Shown: positions 16,137 through 25,059 of the stretch, piece after piece
Layout: each line of letters begins with the position of its first letter
How positions within the stretch are numbered: the first letter of the stretch is position 1
Source of the DNA: Clostridium_AM sp900759715
Lineage (GTDB): Bacteria > Bacillota > Clostridia > Clostridiales > Clostridiaceae
NCBI GenBank assembly: GCA_900759715.1
Contig: CAAEXF010000054.1
Coordinates: forward strand, 93,183 to 157,182
Reading direction: 5' to 3'
Length of the DNA: 64,000 nt
Position numbers and translations under genes: made by a program
Notes under the pieces: model-generated
Databases searched by the model: none
The model's input: only the letters and a program-made list of their open reading frames with translations
What the model was told of the DNA's origin: nothing

Positions 16137-17957
16137 CTATTTTCCTATATATTCATCAAGTCCAAGCTTTTTAAGAGTTTCTGCTGTAGGGATACCATTT
16201 TCATCCCATCCTCTTACTGAGTAGTATTCAGGAAGAAGAACATCTAGTTTGTGAACATATCCCTTTGAAGGTCCATCTGGAACTTCTTCTTCTAATAATC
16301 TCTTAGGAAGAGTATCCTGCTTACTATCTATTCCTGCAGCTAAATTATATAATTTTTCTAGTGTCCAAATTCTATCTCCTGCCATCATTAATGAATTAAC
16401 ATCATGAAGCTCTCCTCCTACTACAGCATTATACATATCTACAAAGTCTTGAGCACCAAGTCCAAAAGTTGTAAATATACATAATCCAAGTGCATCTATA
16501 ACTGCTGTCAAGTCATGGAATACTCTAGCGTAAGCTGCTTTTCCTTCCAATGAGAATCTATCAAGTTTTTCTGGATATCCTAGTATTTCAGGGCTTATCA
16601 TGTAACCTTTAATATGACATCCTCCTCTGTTGTTAACAGCATAAGTTATTCCGTGTCCTTGACAACCTCTAGGGTCATAAGCTGGAAGCTCTTGTTTCTT
16701 AACTGTCATTGAAAGCTCAGGAGCTCCGTAGCTTGAACATAATCTATATGAACCTTCAGCTAACTTATCACCGAAACCTTCTCTTTCTCCCATCTTTTTA
16801 GTCCATTCTACTATAGCATTAGCATCTCCCCATTTTAGTGATACACCGTCTGCAGATAGTTCATCATCTTTGATATATCCTCTTTGATAAAGTTCCATTG
16901 CTGCTGCAATAGTTGCTCCTGCTGAAATTGTATCTAGTCCATATTCATTACATAGCATATTTGCTCTGTTAACAGCATTTATATCATATACATCACAATC
17001 TGATCCAAATGACCATAGTGTTTCATACTCAGGTCCTCCGCATTCAGTTCCATCATCAAGTTTTACCCATCTTCCACATGCTATTGGACATCTATAACAA
17101 GGATTTTTTCTAACTAAACAATCCTTGGTTAGAGTTTCTCCACTAATCATATCTGCATTTTCTGTATATGCTTCTTGGAAGTTTCTAACTGGGTGTATTC
17201 CATTTTCATTAATAATATTAACTAATACTGCACTTCCGTATGTTGGAAGACCAGTGCCTGCTACAGGGTCTTTTCTTAAGATTCCTATTTTTTCAGAAGC
17301 AACCTTTTTAACTGCTTCCTCATCAAATAATTGAACCTTTCCACTTCCTTTTACAACTATAGCCTTTAGATTCTTAGACCCCATAACTGCTCCAACTCCA
17401 CCACGTCCAGCTGCTCTATCAACATCATTCATAACTGCTGCTATAAGTGATAACTTTTCGCCAGAAGGTCCTATACATAAAACCTTAGCCTTACCATCAG
17501 TTTCATTCTGAAGCATAGTTGTAGTTTCTGAAACAACTTTTCCCCAAACATTCGAAGCATCTTTGAATTCAACTTTATCATCTACTATATTTACATATAC
17601 TGGAGTATCTGACTTTCCTTCTACTATAAGCATGTCATAACCAGCTGCCTTAAGTTCTGCTCCCCATTTTCCCCCTGAGTTAGCTATGGCAATAGTTCCT
17701 GTTAAAGGTGACTTAGTTACTACCATAAATCTTCCACTTGTTGGTACTGGTGTTCCTGTAAGTGGACCTGTAGCAACAATAAATTTGTTATCTGGTGAAA
17801 GTGGATCTATCTTAGGATCGACTTCATCAAATAATGTTTTTACACCTAAACCTCTAGCACCTAAATATTTTTTAGCTTTATCAATGTCTAAAACCTCAAG
17901 CTTGAAAGTTTTGTCACTTAAATTAATTCTTAAAACTTTTCCGTTATAACCGAACAT
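16137..17957 (-). CDS. aor: Aldehyde:ferredoxin oxidoreductase (tungsten-containing)
   Basis: About 606 residues, the usual AOR length. It oxidises aldehydes to acids with ferredoxin as acceptor, or the reverse, using a bis-tungstopterin and a [4Fe-4S] cluster in the cytosol. Seen: the N-terminal GKVLRINLSDKTF, YLGARGLGVKTLFDEVDP, PLTGTPVPTSGRFMVVTKSPLTG (pterin-binding region), GGRGGVGAVMGSKNLKAIVVKG, cluster Cys residues in CLVRKNPCYRCPIACGRW, GPEYETLWSFGSDC and, late, DALGLCIFTTFG. The ATG at 17957 has AAGGGGGA nine bases upstream. A -24/-12 promoter and enhancer-like repeats lie upstream, so it is very probably switched on by the neighbouring sigma-54 activator. Confidence 0.95.
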   Translation of the reverse strand: MFGYNGKVLRINLSDKTFKLEVLDIDKAKKYLGARGLGVKTLFDEVDPKIDPLSPDNKFIVATGPLTGTPVPTSGRFMVVTKSPLTGTIAIANSGGKWGAELKAAGYDMLIVEGKSDTPVYVNIVDDKVEFKDASNVWGKVVSETTTMLQNETDGKAKVLCIGPSGEKLSLIAAVMNDVDRAAGRGGVGAVMGSKNLKAIVVKGSGKVQLFDEEAVKKVASEKIGILRKDPVAGTGLPTYGSAVLVNIINENGIHPVRNFQEAYTENADMISGETLTKDCLVRKNPCYRCPIACGRWVKLDDGTECGGPEYETLWSFGSDCDVYDINAVNRANMLCNEYGLDTISAGATIAAAMELYQRGYIKDDELSADGVSLKWGDANAIVEWTKKMGEREGFGDKLAEGSYRLCSSYGAPELSMTVKKQELPAYDPRGCQGHGITYAVNNRGGCHIKGYMISPEILGYPEKLDRFSLEGKAAYARVFHDLTAVIDALGLCIFTTFGLGAQDFVDMYNAVVGGELHDVNSLMMAGDRIWTLEKLYNLAAGIDSKQDTLPKRLLEEEVPDGPSKGYVHKLDVLLPEYYSVRGWDENGIPTAETLKKLGLDEYIGK

Positions 17958-18000
17958 ATTGTAAATCCCCCTTGTATATAGATATTTCATATTTATATAT

Positions 18001-18018
18001 AAGCAATTACTATGCCAA
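18001..18018 (-). promoter_or_regulatory. Sigma-54 (-24/-12) promoter of AOR
   Basis: Minus strand reads TTGGCATAGTAATTGCTT: the invariant GG and GC are separated by exactly 10 bases and the match to TTGGCAC-N5-TTGC is near perfect. It is about 45 bases upstream of the AOR start codon, next to a gene for a sigma-54 activator. Confidence 0.88.
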
Positions 18019-18076
18019 AGCTAAAACATAATAAGCTTTTCCTTGTATTTAACCTATATTTAAGTCTATGCTTGAA

Positions 18077-18134
18077 TTGTTCAAATAATAATTTGAACAA
18101 AAAAACAAAGCCTCTATAAAATTTAGAGACTTTG
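18077..18134 (-). terminator. Terminator of the sigma-54 activator gene, plus adjacent palindrome
   Basis: Stem CAAAGTCTCTA pairing with TAGAGGCTTTG, then TTTTTTT on the minus strand (18098-18134). Directly beyond it is a perfect inverted repeat TTGTTCAAAT / ATTTGAACAA (18077-18100), which may be a second hairpin or another protein site. Both lie between the enhancer-like repeats and the AOR promoter. Confidence 0.8.
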
Positions 18135-18200
18135 TTCCGAAACAGAGCACATAAGAGGATTATCATTGTTCCATTTTGGAATTCCGTTCTAAAACAGAAC
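18134..18200. promoter_or_regulatory. Enhancer-like inverted repeats (candidate activator sites) upstream of AOR
   Basis: Three 15-bp elements of form GTTCY-N5-RGAAC: GTTCCGAAACAGAGC (18134), GTTCCATTTTGGAAT (18168) and the perfect palindrome GTTCTAAAACAGAAC (18186). They are 115-180 bp upstream of the -24/-12 promoter, the usual enhancer distance, and the last two are inside the 3' end of the activator gene. Binding is inferred. Confidence 0.6.
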
Positions 18201-19758
18201 AATCTATAGAATAATTATTCATTTTTCTATATAGCGTATTTCTTCCAATGCCTAGTGATTTAGCAGCAGCAGCTATATTTCCATTATATCTTTTTAATAC
18301 TTTTATAATATGCTGTCTTTCCATATATTCTAGCCTTAAACACTCATCCGGTACATTGCTCTCAAATATTTCTGATGAAGTATTCTTTGCTAAAAGTTCT
18401 ATTGGTACAGATTCTGTATTGATGATTAATTCAACTATATTTTCCAGCTCTCTTATATTTCCCGGCCAATTATAATTGATAAAATACTCTAATTGACTAT
18501 CAGTTATCTCAACTATATTCTTCTCCAAGTGTTTTGATGCCTTTTTCATAAAATAATTAATTAATAGTGGTATATCATCTCTTCTTTCTCTCAAAGGCGG
18601 AAGATGTACCGGAAGAACATTTAGTCTATAATACAAATCCTTCCTAAAGCTTCCTTTTTCCGCTTCACTTCTTAAGTCCTTATTTGTAGCTGCAATAATT
18701 CTAACATTCACAGGAATCTGTTTTGAACTTCCGATCTTATTTATTATGCCTTCTTCAATTACTCTCAAAAGCTTAATTTGCATATCAAGAGGCATCTCAC
18801 CAATTTCATCTAGAAAAATAGTTCCCCCGTCAGCAATTTCAAACTTACCTGCATATCCACCTCTTTTAGCCCCAGTAAAAGCTCCTTCTTCATAACCAAA
18901 AAGTTCAGATTCTATTAAATTTCTAGGAATCGCTCCGCAATTTACTGCCACAAAGGTTTCATTATGTCTGTCGCTGTGATTGTGAATGGATTGAGCAAAA
19001 ACTTCCTTACCAGTTCCGCTTTCTCCAGTTATTAAAATAGTGGATTTACTATCTGAAATCTTCTTAGCATATTCAATTATTTGAATAAATTTCTCATTCT
19101 GACCAATAATCTTATTGAAAGTATATATGGCCTTACAGGAAAGTATTCTATCTGCAAGTCTTCTAGATTTTTTATATGCTGCTTTCTTATTATTTTCTAT
19201 CATTCTCTCGATAGCTTTTGCAGCTGCAACTACCATACCCAATGTATGAGAATGAACAAATTCACTGTAGCCAGTTAAATTCAATACTCCCATAATATTT
19301 CCAACGTCATCTTTTATAGGCGCAGCGGAGCAAGTCCACTTGTGGTAAGCCTTGATATAATGCTCATTTGCTGATACCTGTACTGGTATTTTTTCAGTTA
19401 AAACCAGGCTCATAGCATTGGTACCAATATGCGCCTCATCCATATATGCACCAGGTATCATTTTAAATTTAAAGGCATCAGATAATATCCCTTCATCACC
19501 AATAACGTTTAATATACATCCTTCTCCGTCAGTTAATATAGCAAAAAAATTTGATCCCTTAACAAAGTTATATAACTCATCTATAAAAGGAGTAGCATTT
19601 AGTATTAGTTCCTTATTATGATTCAACTTATCCTCAAAATCTTTTCCATGCAGTATTTTTTTGCTAAATATAAGACTAGAGTCCATTCCCATATTAATAC
19701 ACCTTTTATGAGATTCGTAGACATATGATTTTTGACTTTCTTTTCTTACTTCCAACAT
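18163..19758 (-). CDS. Sigma-54-dependent transcriptional activator (GAF, AAA+, Fis-type HTH)
   Basis: A 531-residue AcoR/NtrC-type activator. An N-terminal sensor region (about 40-200) includes a GAF-like stretch (MIPGAYMDEAHIGTNAMSLVL, then WTCSAAPIKDDVGNIMGVLNLTG). The AAA+ domain (about 220-450) has Walker A GESGTGKE, the sigma-54 contact loop GAFTGA, Walker B GGTIFLDEIGEMP and VNVRIIAATNKDL. The C-terminal Fis-type HTH is IIKVLKRYNGNIAAAAKSLGIGRNTLYRKM. The start has AAGGAGG. It is placed directly upstream of AOR, whose promoter is of the -24/-12 kind, so AOR is the evident target. The ligand could be an aldehyde or related metabolite, but this is not shown by sequence. Confidence 0.93.
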   Translation of the reverse strand: MLEVRKESQKSYVYESHKRCINMGMDSSLIFSKKILHGKDFEDKLNHNKELILNATPFIDELYNFVKGSNFFAILTDGEGCILNVIGDEGILSDAFKFKMIPGAYMDEAHIGTNAMSLVLTEKIPVQVSANEHYIKAYHKWTCSAAPIKDDVGNIMGVLNLTGYSEFVHSHTLGMVVAAAKAIERMIENNKKAAYKKSRRLADRILSCKAIYTFNKIIGQNEKFIQIIEYAKKISDSKSTILITGESGTGKEVFAQSIHNHSDRHNETFVAVNCGAIPRNLIESELFGYEEGAFTGAKRGGYAGKFEIADGGTIFLDEIGEMPLDMQIKLLRVIEEGIINKIGSSKQIPVNVRIIAATNKDLRSEAEKGSFRKDLYYRLNVLPVHLPPLRERRDDIPLLINYFMKKASKHLEKNIVEITDSQLEYFINYNWPGNIRELENIVELIINTESVPIELLAKNTSSEIFESNVPDECLRLEYMERQHIIKVLKRYNGNIAAAAKSLGIGRNTLYRKMNNYSIDCSVLERNSKMEQ

Positions 19759-19779
19759 AATCCTCCTTCTAAAGTACAG

Positions 19780-20739
19780 TTACCCTCCTATTTGATACAT
19801 CATTTTATTACTGCTGCTTTTTTTATCACATTCTAAGTTATGTTGTGAAGGCTTATTATATATAACCTCTTTCAGTGCTGATGTAAGCAAAACTTCATTA
19901 TTCAAATACTCTTTTATATTCAACTCATTAGCTGAGTGAAGACAAGGCTTTATAGTTCCCATAGATGTAAGTCGTATTCTATTACAACTTGTGCAAAACT
20001 TACAACTTAAAGGACTTATAAATCCAACTTTTCCCTTAGAATTTTTCATTTTATATAAGGAGGCTGTACTACTTTTATTTGTTTCTAGAGGCATTAGCTC
20101 TGGAAATCTAGCTATAACTTCACTAGATGACATAAATCCTTTTTCATAAAGCTTTTCGCCTTGTCCAATTGGCATAAGCTCTATAAATCTAATTTCTACT
20201 GGAAGTTCTTTTGTAAGATTAATAAAGTCAGAAATTTCATCATCATTAATTCCTTTTATAAGTACTGTATTTATTTTTACAGGTGTAAGTCCAATGCTTA
20301 TACATTTTTGTATAGCTCTTAAAACTTTATTTATATCTCCACCTCTAGTAATCTGCTTAAATTTATCTTCCTTTAAAGTATCAAGACTTATATTCACTCT
20401 ACTTAAACCTGACTCTTTTAATTTATCCGCTAAATCCTCAAGCAAAATTCCATTAGTAGTTATAGCTATATCTTTAATTTCGGGTACTTTTGAAGTTTTT
20501 TCTATGAGCTCTTCTATTCCCTTTAATATTAAGGGCTCTCCTCCTGTATATCTTATCTTTTTTACGCCAAGAAGGGCAGCGGCATTTACAATCTTTAAAA
20601 TTTCCTCAAATCTCAATATTTCTTCATGTGATTTTTTGTATACTCCTTCTTCAGGCATACAGTATATACACCTTAAATTACACCTATCTGTAAGAGAAAC
20701 CCTAAGATAATCTATGCTTCTCCCGTATCTATCATTCAT
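19780..20739 (-). CDS. moaA: GTP 3',8-cyclase MoaA
   Basis: About 319 residues. A radical-SAM enzyme for the first step of molybdopterin synthesis (GTP to 3',8-cyclo-GTP, with MoaC). N-terminal SAM cluster CNLRCIYCMPEEG; C-terminal second cluster in CKFCTSCNRIRLTSMGTIKPCL (Cys-x2-Cys-x13-Cys). It also has YTGGEPLI and ISLDTL. The frame begins with a TTG at 20745, but the ATG at 20739 has AGAAGGGAG nine bases upstream and is the better start. MoaC, MoaE and MoaB/Mog genes are not in the window and must be elsewhere if the pathway is complete. Confidence 0.95.
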   Translation of the reverse strand: MNDRYGRSIDYLRVSLTDRCNLRCIYCMPEEGVYKKSHEEILRFEEILKIVNAAALLGVKKIRYTGGEPLILKGIEELIEKTSKVPEIKDIAITTNGILLEDLADKLKESGLSRVNISLDTLKEDKFKQITRGGDINKVLRAIQKCISIGLTPVKINTVLIKGINDDEISDFINLTKELPVEIRFIELMPIGQGEKLYEKGFMSSSEVIARFPELMPLETNKSSTASLYKMKNSKGKVGFISPLSCKFCTSCNRIRLTSMGTIKPCLHSANELNIKEYLNNEVLLTSALKEVIYNKPSQHNLECDKKSSSNKMMYQIGG

Positions 20740-20765
20740 TTTCAAGCTCCCTTCTATTTATTCAA

Positions 20766-22664
20766 TTATATTATAGTACCAACTTCCGAATATTCATATC
20801 CCCCTAATTTTTCTAGTTCCTTTAAAAACTCCTTGCTTTTCATAACCTCTAATAATCCTTTAATTATATCTAGTTCTAGATATTCATGAGGGATAGCTAA
20901 ATCGTACTCCTCATTACAAATAGGTATGAAATCTAAATTCATCATCTTAGCTGCTGAGTAAACTCCTAGTCCGCAGTCTGCATCACCACTTCTAACCGCC
21001 GCGGCTACTGCTAAGTGAGTATATTCCTCTCTCTCATATCCTATAATCTCCTTAGGACTTATATTTAACTTTTTTAAGTTGTAATCGAATAATAACCTTG
21101 TACCAGCTCCTCTTTGTCTATTTACAAATCTATAATTTTTTTCTGCTATATCCTTAATTGAATTTATATTTAAAGGATTTCCCTTTTGAACCATCAATCC
21201 TTGAATTCTCTTTACACACTTTATTAACTTTATATTTTTATCTGATAAATATTTTCTTATATAGGATGTATTATACTCTCCATTCTCCATATCTAGCAAA
21301 TGAGTAGGTGCTATGTGTGTTTCTTCATTTCTTAATGCCATTATTCCTCCCATACTTCCAACATGTGCTGATGATAAATAGTAATCTTTTTTCTTAACAT
21401 GTATTAAATCAGCCAATATGTCTATTATTGGATCATGGCTTCCTATACATACAATAGTGTTTCTAATATCTTCTTCCTCTTTTAAGAGCTTAACTTCTAC
21501 TTGTTTACCAGCTTCAATACCTTCTACACTTTGCGGAACTTCAAGTATTCCATCAGCTCTAACCAATGACATAGTAGCACCTGCTCCTCTAGTTAATGGA
21601 GTTGCTATAAGCTTATTTCCTACATATCCTAACTTTATTCTTACAAATTCATGATATTTTAAAGAAGACATAACTCTCCTTGATATTATTGCATTTACCC
21701 TTTTCAACTCTTTTCCTTCAAAACCAATATACTGCTCAATGAGTTTTTTTACTACAGACTCCATAACAAAATATGCTGACACAGGATATCCTGGTATTCC
21801 GATTACAGGCTTCCCTTTAACTTTTCCCATTATCACAGGCTTTCCTGGTTTAATTGCCACACCATGTATAAAAACTTCACCTAATTCTCTAATTACGTCT
21901 GCTGTATAGTCTTCTCTTCCAGCTGAAGAGCCAGCATTTATAAGTACTATATCGCATTCTTCTACTGCTTTTATTAAAGTATTCTTTATAAGCTCATAAT
22001 CATCTTTTAATATTCCATACCTTTTTGGAACTCCTCCAAACTCTAAAACTTGTGCAGAAAATACTCTTGAATTGAAATCTATAATATCTCCCACTTTCAA
22101 GTCACTACCTGGTTCTACTAGTTCCGTACCGGTAGGAATAATACCTACAACTGGACTTTTGTAAACTTTAACTTTATTTACTCCTCCTGCAAGCATTGCA
22201 CCTATATCTACAGAACGAATTTTGTGATTAGAAGGAACTATAAGCTGATTTTCAACTATATCTTCTCCTAAGGGCCTTATATTTTGCCATGCTACTGCAC
22301 TTTTATATATTTTTACGCTACTCTCCTTATTTCCAATTAAGTCTTCTACCATAATTACGCAATCATACTCTCTAGGTATTGGATCTCCCGTATCGACAAC
22401 AATATAGTCTTCTCCCTCTTTGAGTTCAATTTGATTCTTTTCAGAGGCCCCATATGTGCTTTCTGACTTTAAAGCAATACCATCCATAGCTGAGCAATTA
22501 TAAAAAGGTGATGATATTACAGAGTATATTGGCTCCCATGTGATTCTTCCACAAGCTTTTTCCGTATCTATTTCCTCGTAAGAACCTTTTTCTTCGATTT
22601 TTTCAAATAATATTTTTATTGCCTCATTAAGTTCATAATTTGATAAATATAAATTTTGACCCAC
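20766..22664 (-). CDS. moeA: MoeA-type molybdenum/tungsten insertase fused to a periplasmic-binding-protein-like domain
   Basis: 632 residues. Residues 1-400 are MoeA: FYNCSAMDGIALKS, VDTGDPIPREYDCVIMVED, GIIPTGTELVEPG, INAGSSAGREDYTADVI, HGVAIKPGKPVIMG and GIPGYPVSAYFVME. Residues about 410-620 are a binding-protein-like domain (CIGSHDPIIDILADLIH, SSAHVGSMGGIMALR, VNRQRGAGTRLLFDYNL, DADCGLGVYSAAKMMNLDFIPI). This fusion is known in clostridia and archaea. The second domain may sense or deliver the metal or cofactor; that is inference. It follows the other moeA and precedes moaA in the same direction. Confidence 0.93.
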   Translation of the reverse strand: MGQNLYLSNYELNEAIKILFEKIEEKGSYEEIDTEKACGRITWEPIYSVISSPFYNCSAMDGIALKSESTYGASEKNQIELKEGEDYIVVDTGDPIPREYDCVIMVEDLIGNKESSVKIYKSAVAWQNIRPLGEDIVENQLIVPSNHKIRSVDIGAMLAGGVNKVKVYKSPVVGIIPTGTELVEPGSDLKVGDIIDFNSRVFSAQVLEFGGVPKRYGILKDDYELIKNTLIKAVEECDIVLINAGSSAGREDYTADVIRELGEVFIHGVAIKPGKPVIMGKVKGKPVIGIPGYPVSAYFVMESVVKKLIEQYIGFEGKELKRVNAIISRRVMSSLKYHEFVRIKLGYVGNKLIATPLTRGAGATMSLVRADGILEVPQSVEGIEAGKQVEVKLLKEEEDIRNTIVCIGSHDPIIDILADLIHVKKKDYYLSSAHVGSMGGIMALRNEETHIAPTHLLDMENGEYNTSYIRKYLSDKNIKLIKCVKRIQGLMVQKGNPLNINSIKDIAEKNYRFVNRQRGAGTRLLFDYNLKKLNISPKEIIGYEREEYTHLAVAAAVRSGDADCGLGVYSAAKMMNLDFIPICNEEYDLAIPHEYLELDIIKGLLEVMKSKEFLKELEKLGGYEYSEVGTII

Positions 22665-22701
22665 GGTAATCCCCCATTCTTATTGAGACATCTTCAAGAA
22701 A

Positions 22702-22740
22702 ATATCTGATCAGTATACTAACCTATTTTCTTTCAGATAT
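22702..22740 (-). other. Small inverted repeat between the two moeA genes
   Basis: ATATCTGA..TCAGATAT with a 23-base loop in the 77-base gap. No T-run. It may be a weak attenuator or RNA-processing site. Confidence 0.4.
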
Positions 22741-22741
22741 C

Positions 22742-23971
22742 TTAGCTAAATTTGTAAACTAAAACCTTTTCTCCCTCTCTTAATCCTTCAATGTTTTTAT
22801 CTATTTTTATATATCCATAAGCTTTTGAAAATCCTGTGATAAGACCTGACTTCGAAAATATTGGCTCAGCTATAAATTCATTGTCCAAATTTCTTAACAC
22901 TACCGGCAGATATTCTTCTCTTCCTTTGGCCTTGTGATAGTTTATTGAAAATCTGCACTGAACTGGATACTCTTTATCTATATTATTTTGTAATTTGTTA
23001 ATAAAGTTTTTTACAATGATCTGGTATATAATAGCACAAGAAAGCGGATGACCTGGCAGACCAAAAACAGCTTTTCCGCATACCTTTGAAATTATTGTTG
23101 GTTTACCTGGTTTAACGGCAATTCCATGTACTAGCACTTCTGATTCTTCAAATGAATCTATTATCTTTATAGTTTGATCTTTTACTCCTACAGAACTTCC
23201 CCCTGAGATCAAAACTAGATCACATTGCTTTAAAGCCTTATCTACCGTACTTTTTAGCAATTCATACTCGTCTTTAACTACTCCATAATTTATTGGCTCT
23301 GCTTCATCTTTCAATATAGATGAGTAAAGCAAATATGTATTTATATCTCTTACTTGTCCTAGCTTTGGCCTTTCACCTATACCAACAATTTCATCTCCAG
23401 TTGAAATTATTCCTACCTTTGGCTTTTTAAATACAGGAATTTCTGTAATTCCTAAGCTAGATAAAACACCTATTTCATAGGGTCTTAATTTTGTTCCTTT
23501 TTTTATGACAACTTCATCAATAGATATGTCATCACCAATTTGTACTACATTATCACCATTCGCGCAAGCCGAATTTATGAGTGTTGTTTCCTCATCCAAC
23601 TTTTCCGTGTATTCTATCATAACTACCGCATCTGCCCCGTCAGGAATCATACCTCCCGTTGGAACATAAACACACTCTCCTGGTAAATCTATGCTGTGGT
23701 CAGCTAATTCACCCATTAGAATCTCTCCCTTTAAATTAAGCATAGCCGGCATGGATTCGCTAGCTCCAGCTACATCCCTACAATTTACTGCATAACCATC
23801 TACTGTTGATCTTCTAAATTCAGGAACATTTACTTTTGATATAATATCCTCATAGATTATTCTTCCAATAGCCTTTTCTAAATTTATTTCTTCTTTTTCT
23901 AATTTATAATAAAAGTTCTCATTTAAAATATCCTGCGCCTCGTTAACAGAAACCACATTAAATAAGTCCAC
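22742..23971 (-). CDS. moeA: Molybdopterin molybdenum/tungsten-transferase MoeA
   Basis: A 409-residue single-domain MoeA, inserting the metal into adenylated molybdopterin. Motifs: FRRSTVDGYAVNCRD, VPTGGMIPDGADAVVMIEY, GIISTGDEIVGIGE, ISGGSSVGVKDQTI, HGIAVKPGKPTIIS and GLPGHPLSCAIIYQ. The start is the GTG at 23971 with TAGGAGTG upstream. Having two MoeA genes together is common where both Mo and W are used, one paralogue possibly being W-specific; which is which cannot be read from sequence. Confidence 0.93.
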   Translation of the reverse strand: MDLFNVVSVNEAQDILNENFYYKLEKEEINLEKAIGRIIYEDIISKVNVPEFRRSTVDGYAVNCRDVAGASESMPAMLNLKGEILMGELADHSIDLPGECVYVPTGGMIPDGADAVVMIEYTEKLDEETTLINSACANGDNVVQIGDDISIDEVVIKKGTKLRPYEIGVLSSLGITEIPVFKKPKVGIISTGDEIVGIGERPKLGQVRDINTYLLYSSILKDEAEPINYGVVKDEYELLKSTVDKALKQCDLVLISGGSSVGVKDQTIKIIDSFEESEVLVHGIAVKPGKPTIISKVCGKAVFGLPGHPLSCAIIYQIIVKNFINKLQNNIDKEYPVQCRFSINYHKAKGREEYLPVVLRNLDNEFIAEPIFSKSGLITGFSKAYGYIKIDKNIEGLREGEKVLVYKFS

Positions 23972-24016
23972 CTTTATACCACTCCTAACTTTTATATTAT
24001 TTATCTATATTTTAAA

Positions 24017-24055
24017 TTGAACCTGGGCATACCTTTAATAATGCCACAGGTTCAA
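24017..24055 (-). terminator. Attenuator or terminator hairpin after tupA
   Basis: Stem TTGAACCTG pairing with CAGGTTCAA with an inner GGCAT/ATGCC, in the gap between tupA and moeA. A modest ATTTAAAAT tail follows on the minus strand, so partial read-through into moeA is plausible. Confidence 0.65.
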
Positions 24056-24061
24056 CTATAA

Positions 24062-24913
24062 CTACTTTTTAGCGTTTGGAATAAATAATGATTGATTAAA
24101 TTTATCTTTTCCAAACTCACTAATAAGCTTTTGAGTTTTATCTGATAGTATCCATGTTATAAATTCATCTGCTTCTTTTTCCTTTATTTTATGTTTCTCA
24201 GGGTTTAATTTTATTACACCATACTGATTGTATAACTTATCATTTTTCTCTGTCATAATTATTAAATCCAGCTTGTCCTTCATTGATAAATATGTAGCTC
24301 TATCTGTTAGAGTGTATGCATTCTTTTCTTTTGCCATTTGAAGTACTGCTCCCATTCCCTTTCCTGCTGAAATATAAAAACTTCCACTTGGGGTTATTCC
24401 TGCAGCCTTCCAAAGCTCTTTTTCTTTTGAGTGTGTTCCAGATTCATCTCCTCTTGATATAAAAGGTGATTTACTGTCACTTATAAGTTTTAATGCCTTT
24501 ATAGGATCACTTGCTGCTTGTTCTTTGATCTTAGCAGGATCATCTTTAGGTCCCACTATTATAAAATCGTTATACATGACATCATATCTTTTTACCCCAA
24601 ATCCATCTTTTACAAACTTTTCTTCTTGTGCTTTTGCATGAACAAGTAAGCAATCAGCATCTCCTCTTTCCCCCATCTTCATTGCTTCTCCTGTTCCCTT
24701 TGCTACAACTTTAACTTTTATACCACTTTCTTTCTCAAAAACAGGAAGTATATTATCTAATAATCCTGAATCTTGAGTACTTGTTGTAGTTGCTAGAATC
24801 ATTGTCCTTTCTGGTTTTTGTTCTGCCTGCGTTGGTTGAGCTTGTTTACTTCCACATCCTGATAAGGATAGTACAACAGCTAACCCCGCGAATAGTAAGG
24901 AAAATCTTTTCAT
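24062..24913 (-). CDS. tupA: Tungstate-binding lipoprotein, TupA family
   Basis: A 283-residue ABC-transporter binding protein. Lipoprotein signal LFAGLAVVLSLSGCGSKQ (lipid-modified Cys at about 20). The oxyanion-binding block ILATTTSTQDSGLLDNILPVFEKESGIKV is the TupA hallmark, followed by GTGEAMKMGERGDADCLLVHA, VMYNDFIIVGP, SRGDESGTHSKEKELW and YTLTDRATYLS. It should capture tungstate (or molybdate) outside the cell for the AOR cofactor. The partner permease and ATPase genes (tupB, tupC) are not in the window, so it is an orphan here. It is first in the run of minus-strand cofactor genes ending at 15151. Confidence 0.92.
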   Translation of the reverse strand: MKRFSLLFAGLAVVLSLSGCGSKQAQPTQAEQKPERTMILATTTSTQDSGLLDNILPVFEKESGIKVKVVAKGTGEAMKMGERGDADCLLVHAKAQEEKFVKDGFGVKRYDVMYNDFIIVGPKDDPAKIKEQAASDPIKALKLISDSKSPFISRGDESGTHSKEKELWKAAGITPSGSFYISAGKGMGAVLQMAKEKNAYTLTDRATYLSMKDKLDLIIMTEKNDKLYNQYGVIKLNPEKHKIKEKEADEFITWILSDKTQKLISEFGKDKFNQSLFIPNAKK

Positions 24914-24996
24914 AACTTAATATCCCCCTTCAAAATAGTTAATATATATCCTAATTATTATAATACTCCAAAAAATTGGAATATTCAATATAAGTT

Positions 24997-25053
24997 GTTC
25001 CATTTTGTTGCGATAAGTATGAATATAAATATTGGATTGTTCCATATCGTTAC
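24997..25053. promoter_or_regulatory. Direct repeats, candidate operator upstream of tupA
   Basis: GTTCCATTTTGTTGC (24997) and GTTCCATATCGTTAC (25039), 42 bp apart (four helical turns). The half-site TTGTTCCATTTTG is also found exactly at 18166, among the enhancer-like repeats of AOR. A common regulator for tupA and AOR is therefore suggested, but not proven. No -24/-12 promoter was found before tupA. Confidence 0.5.
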
Positions 25054-25059
25054 ACTTTC

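Noticed and set aside
15836..25053. A complete molybdopterin operon
   Set aside because: moaC, moaE and moaB/mog are missing in the window, so the cluster is only a partial set.
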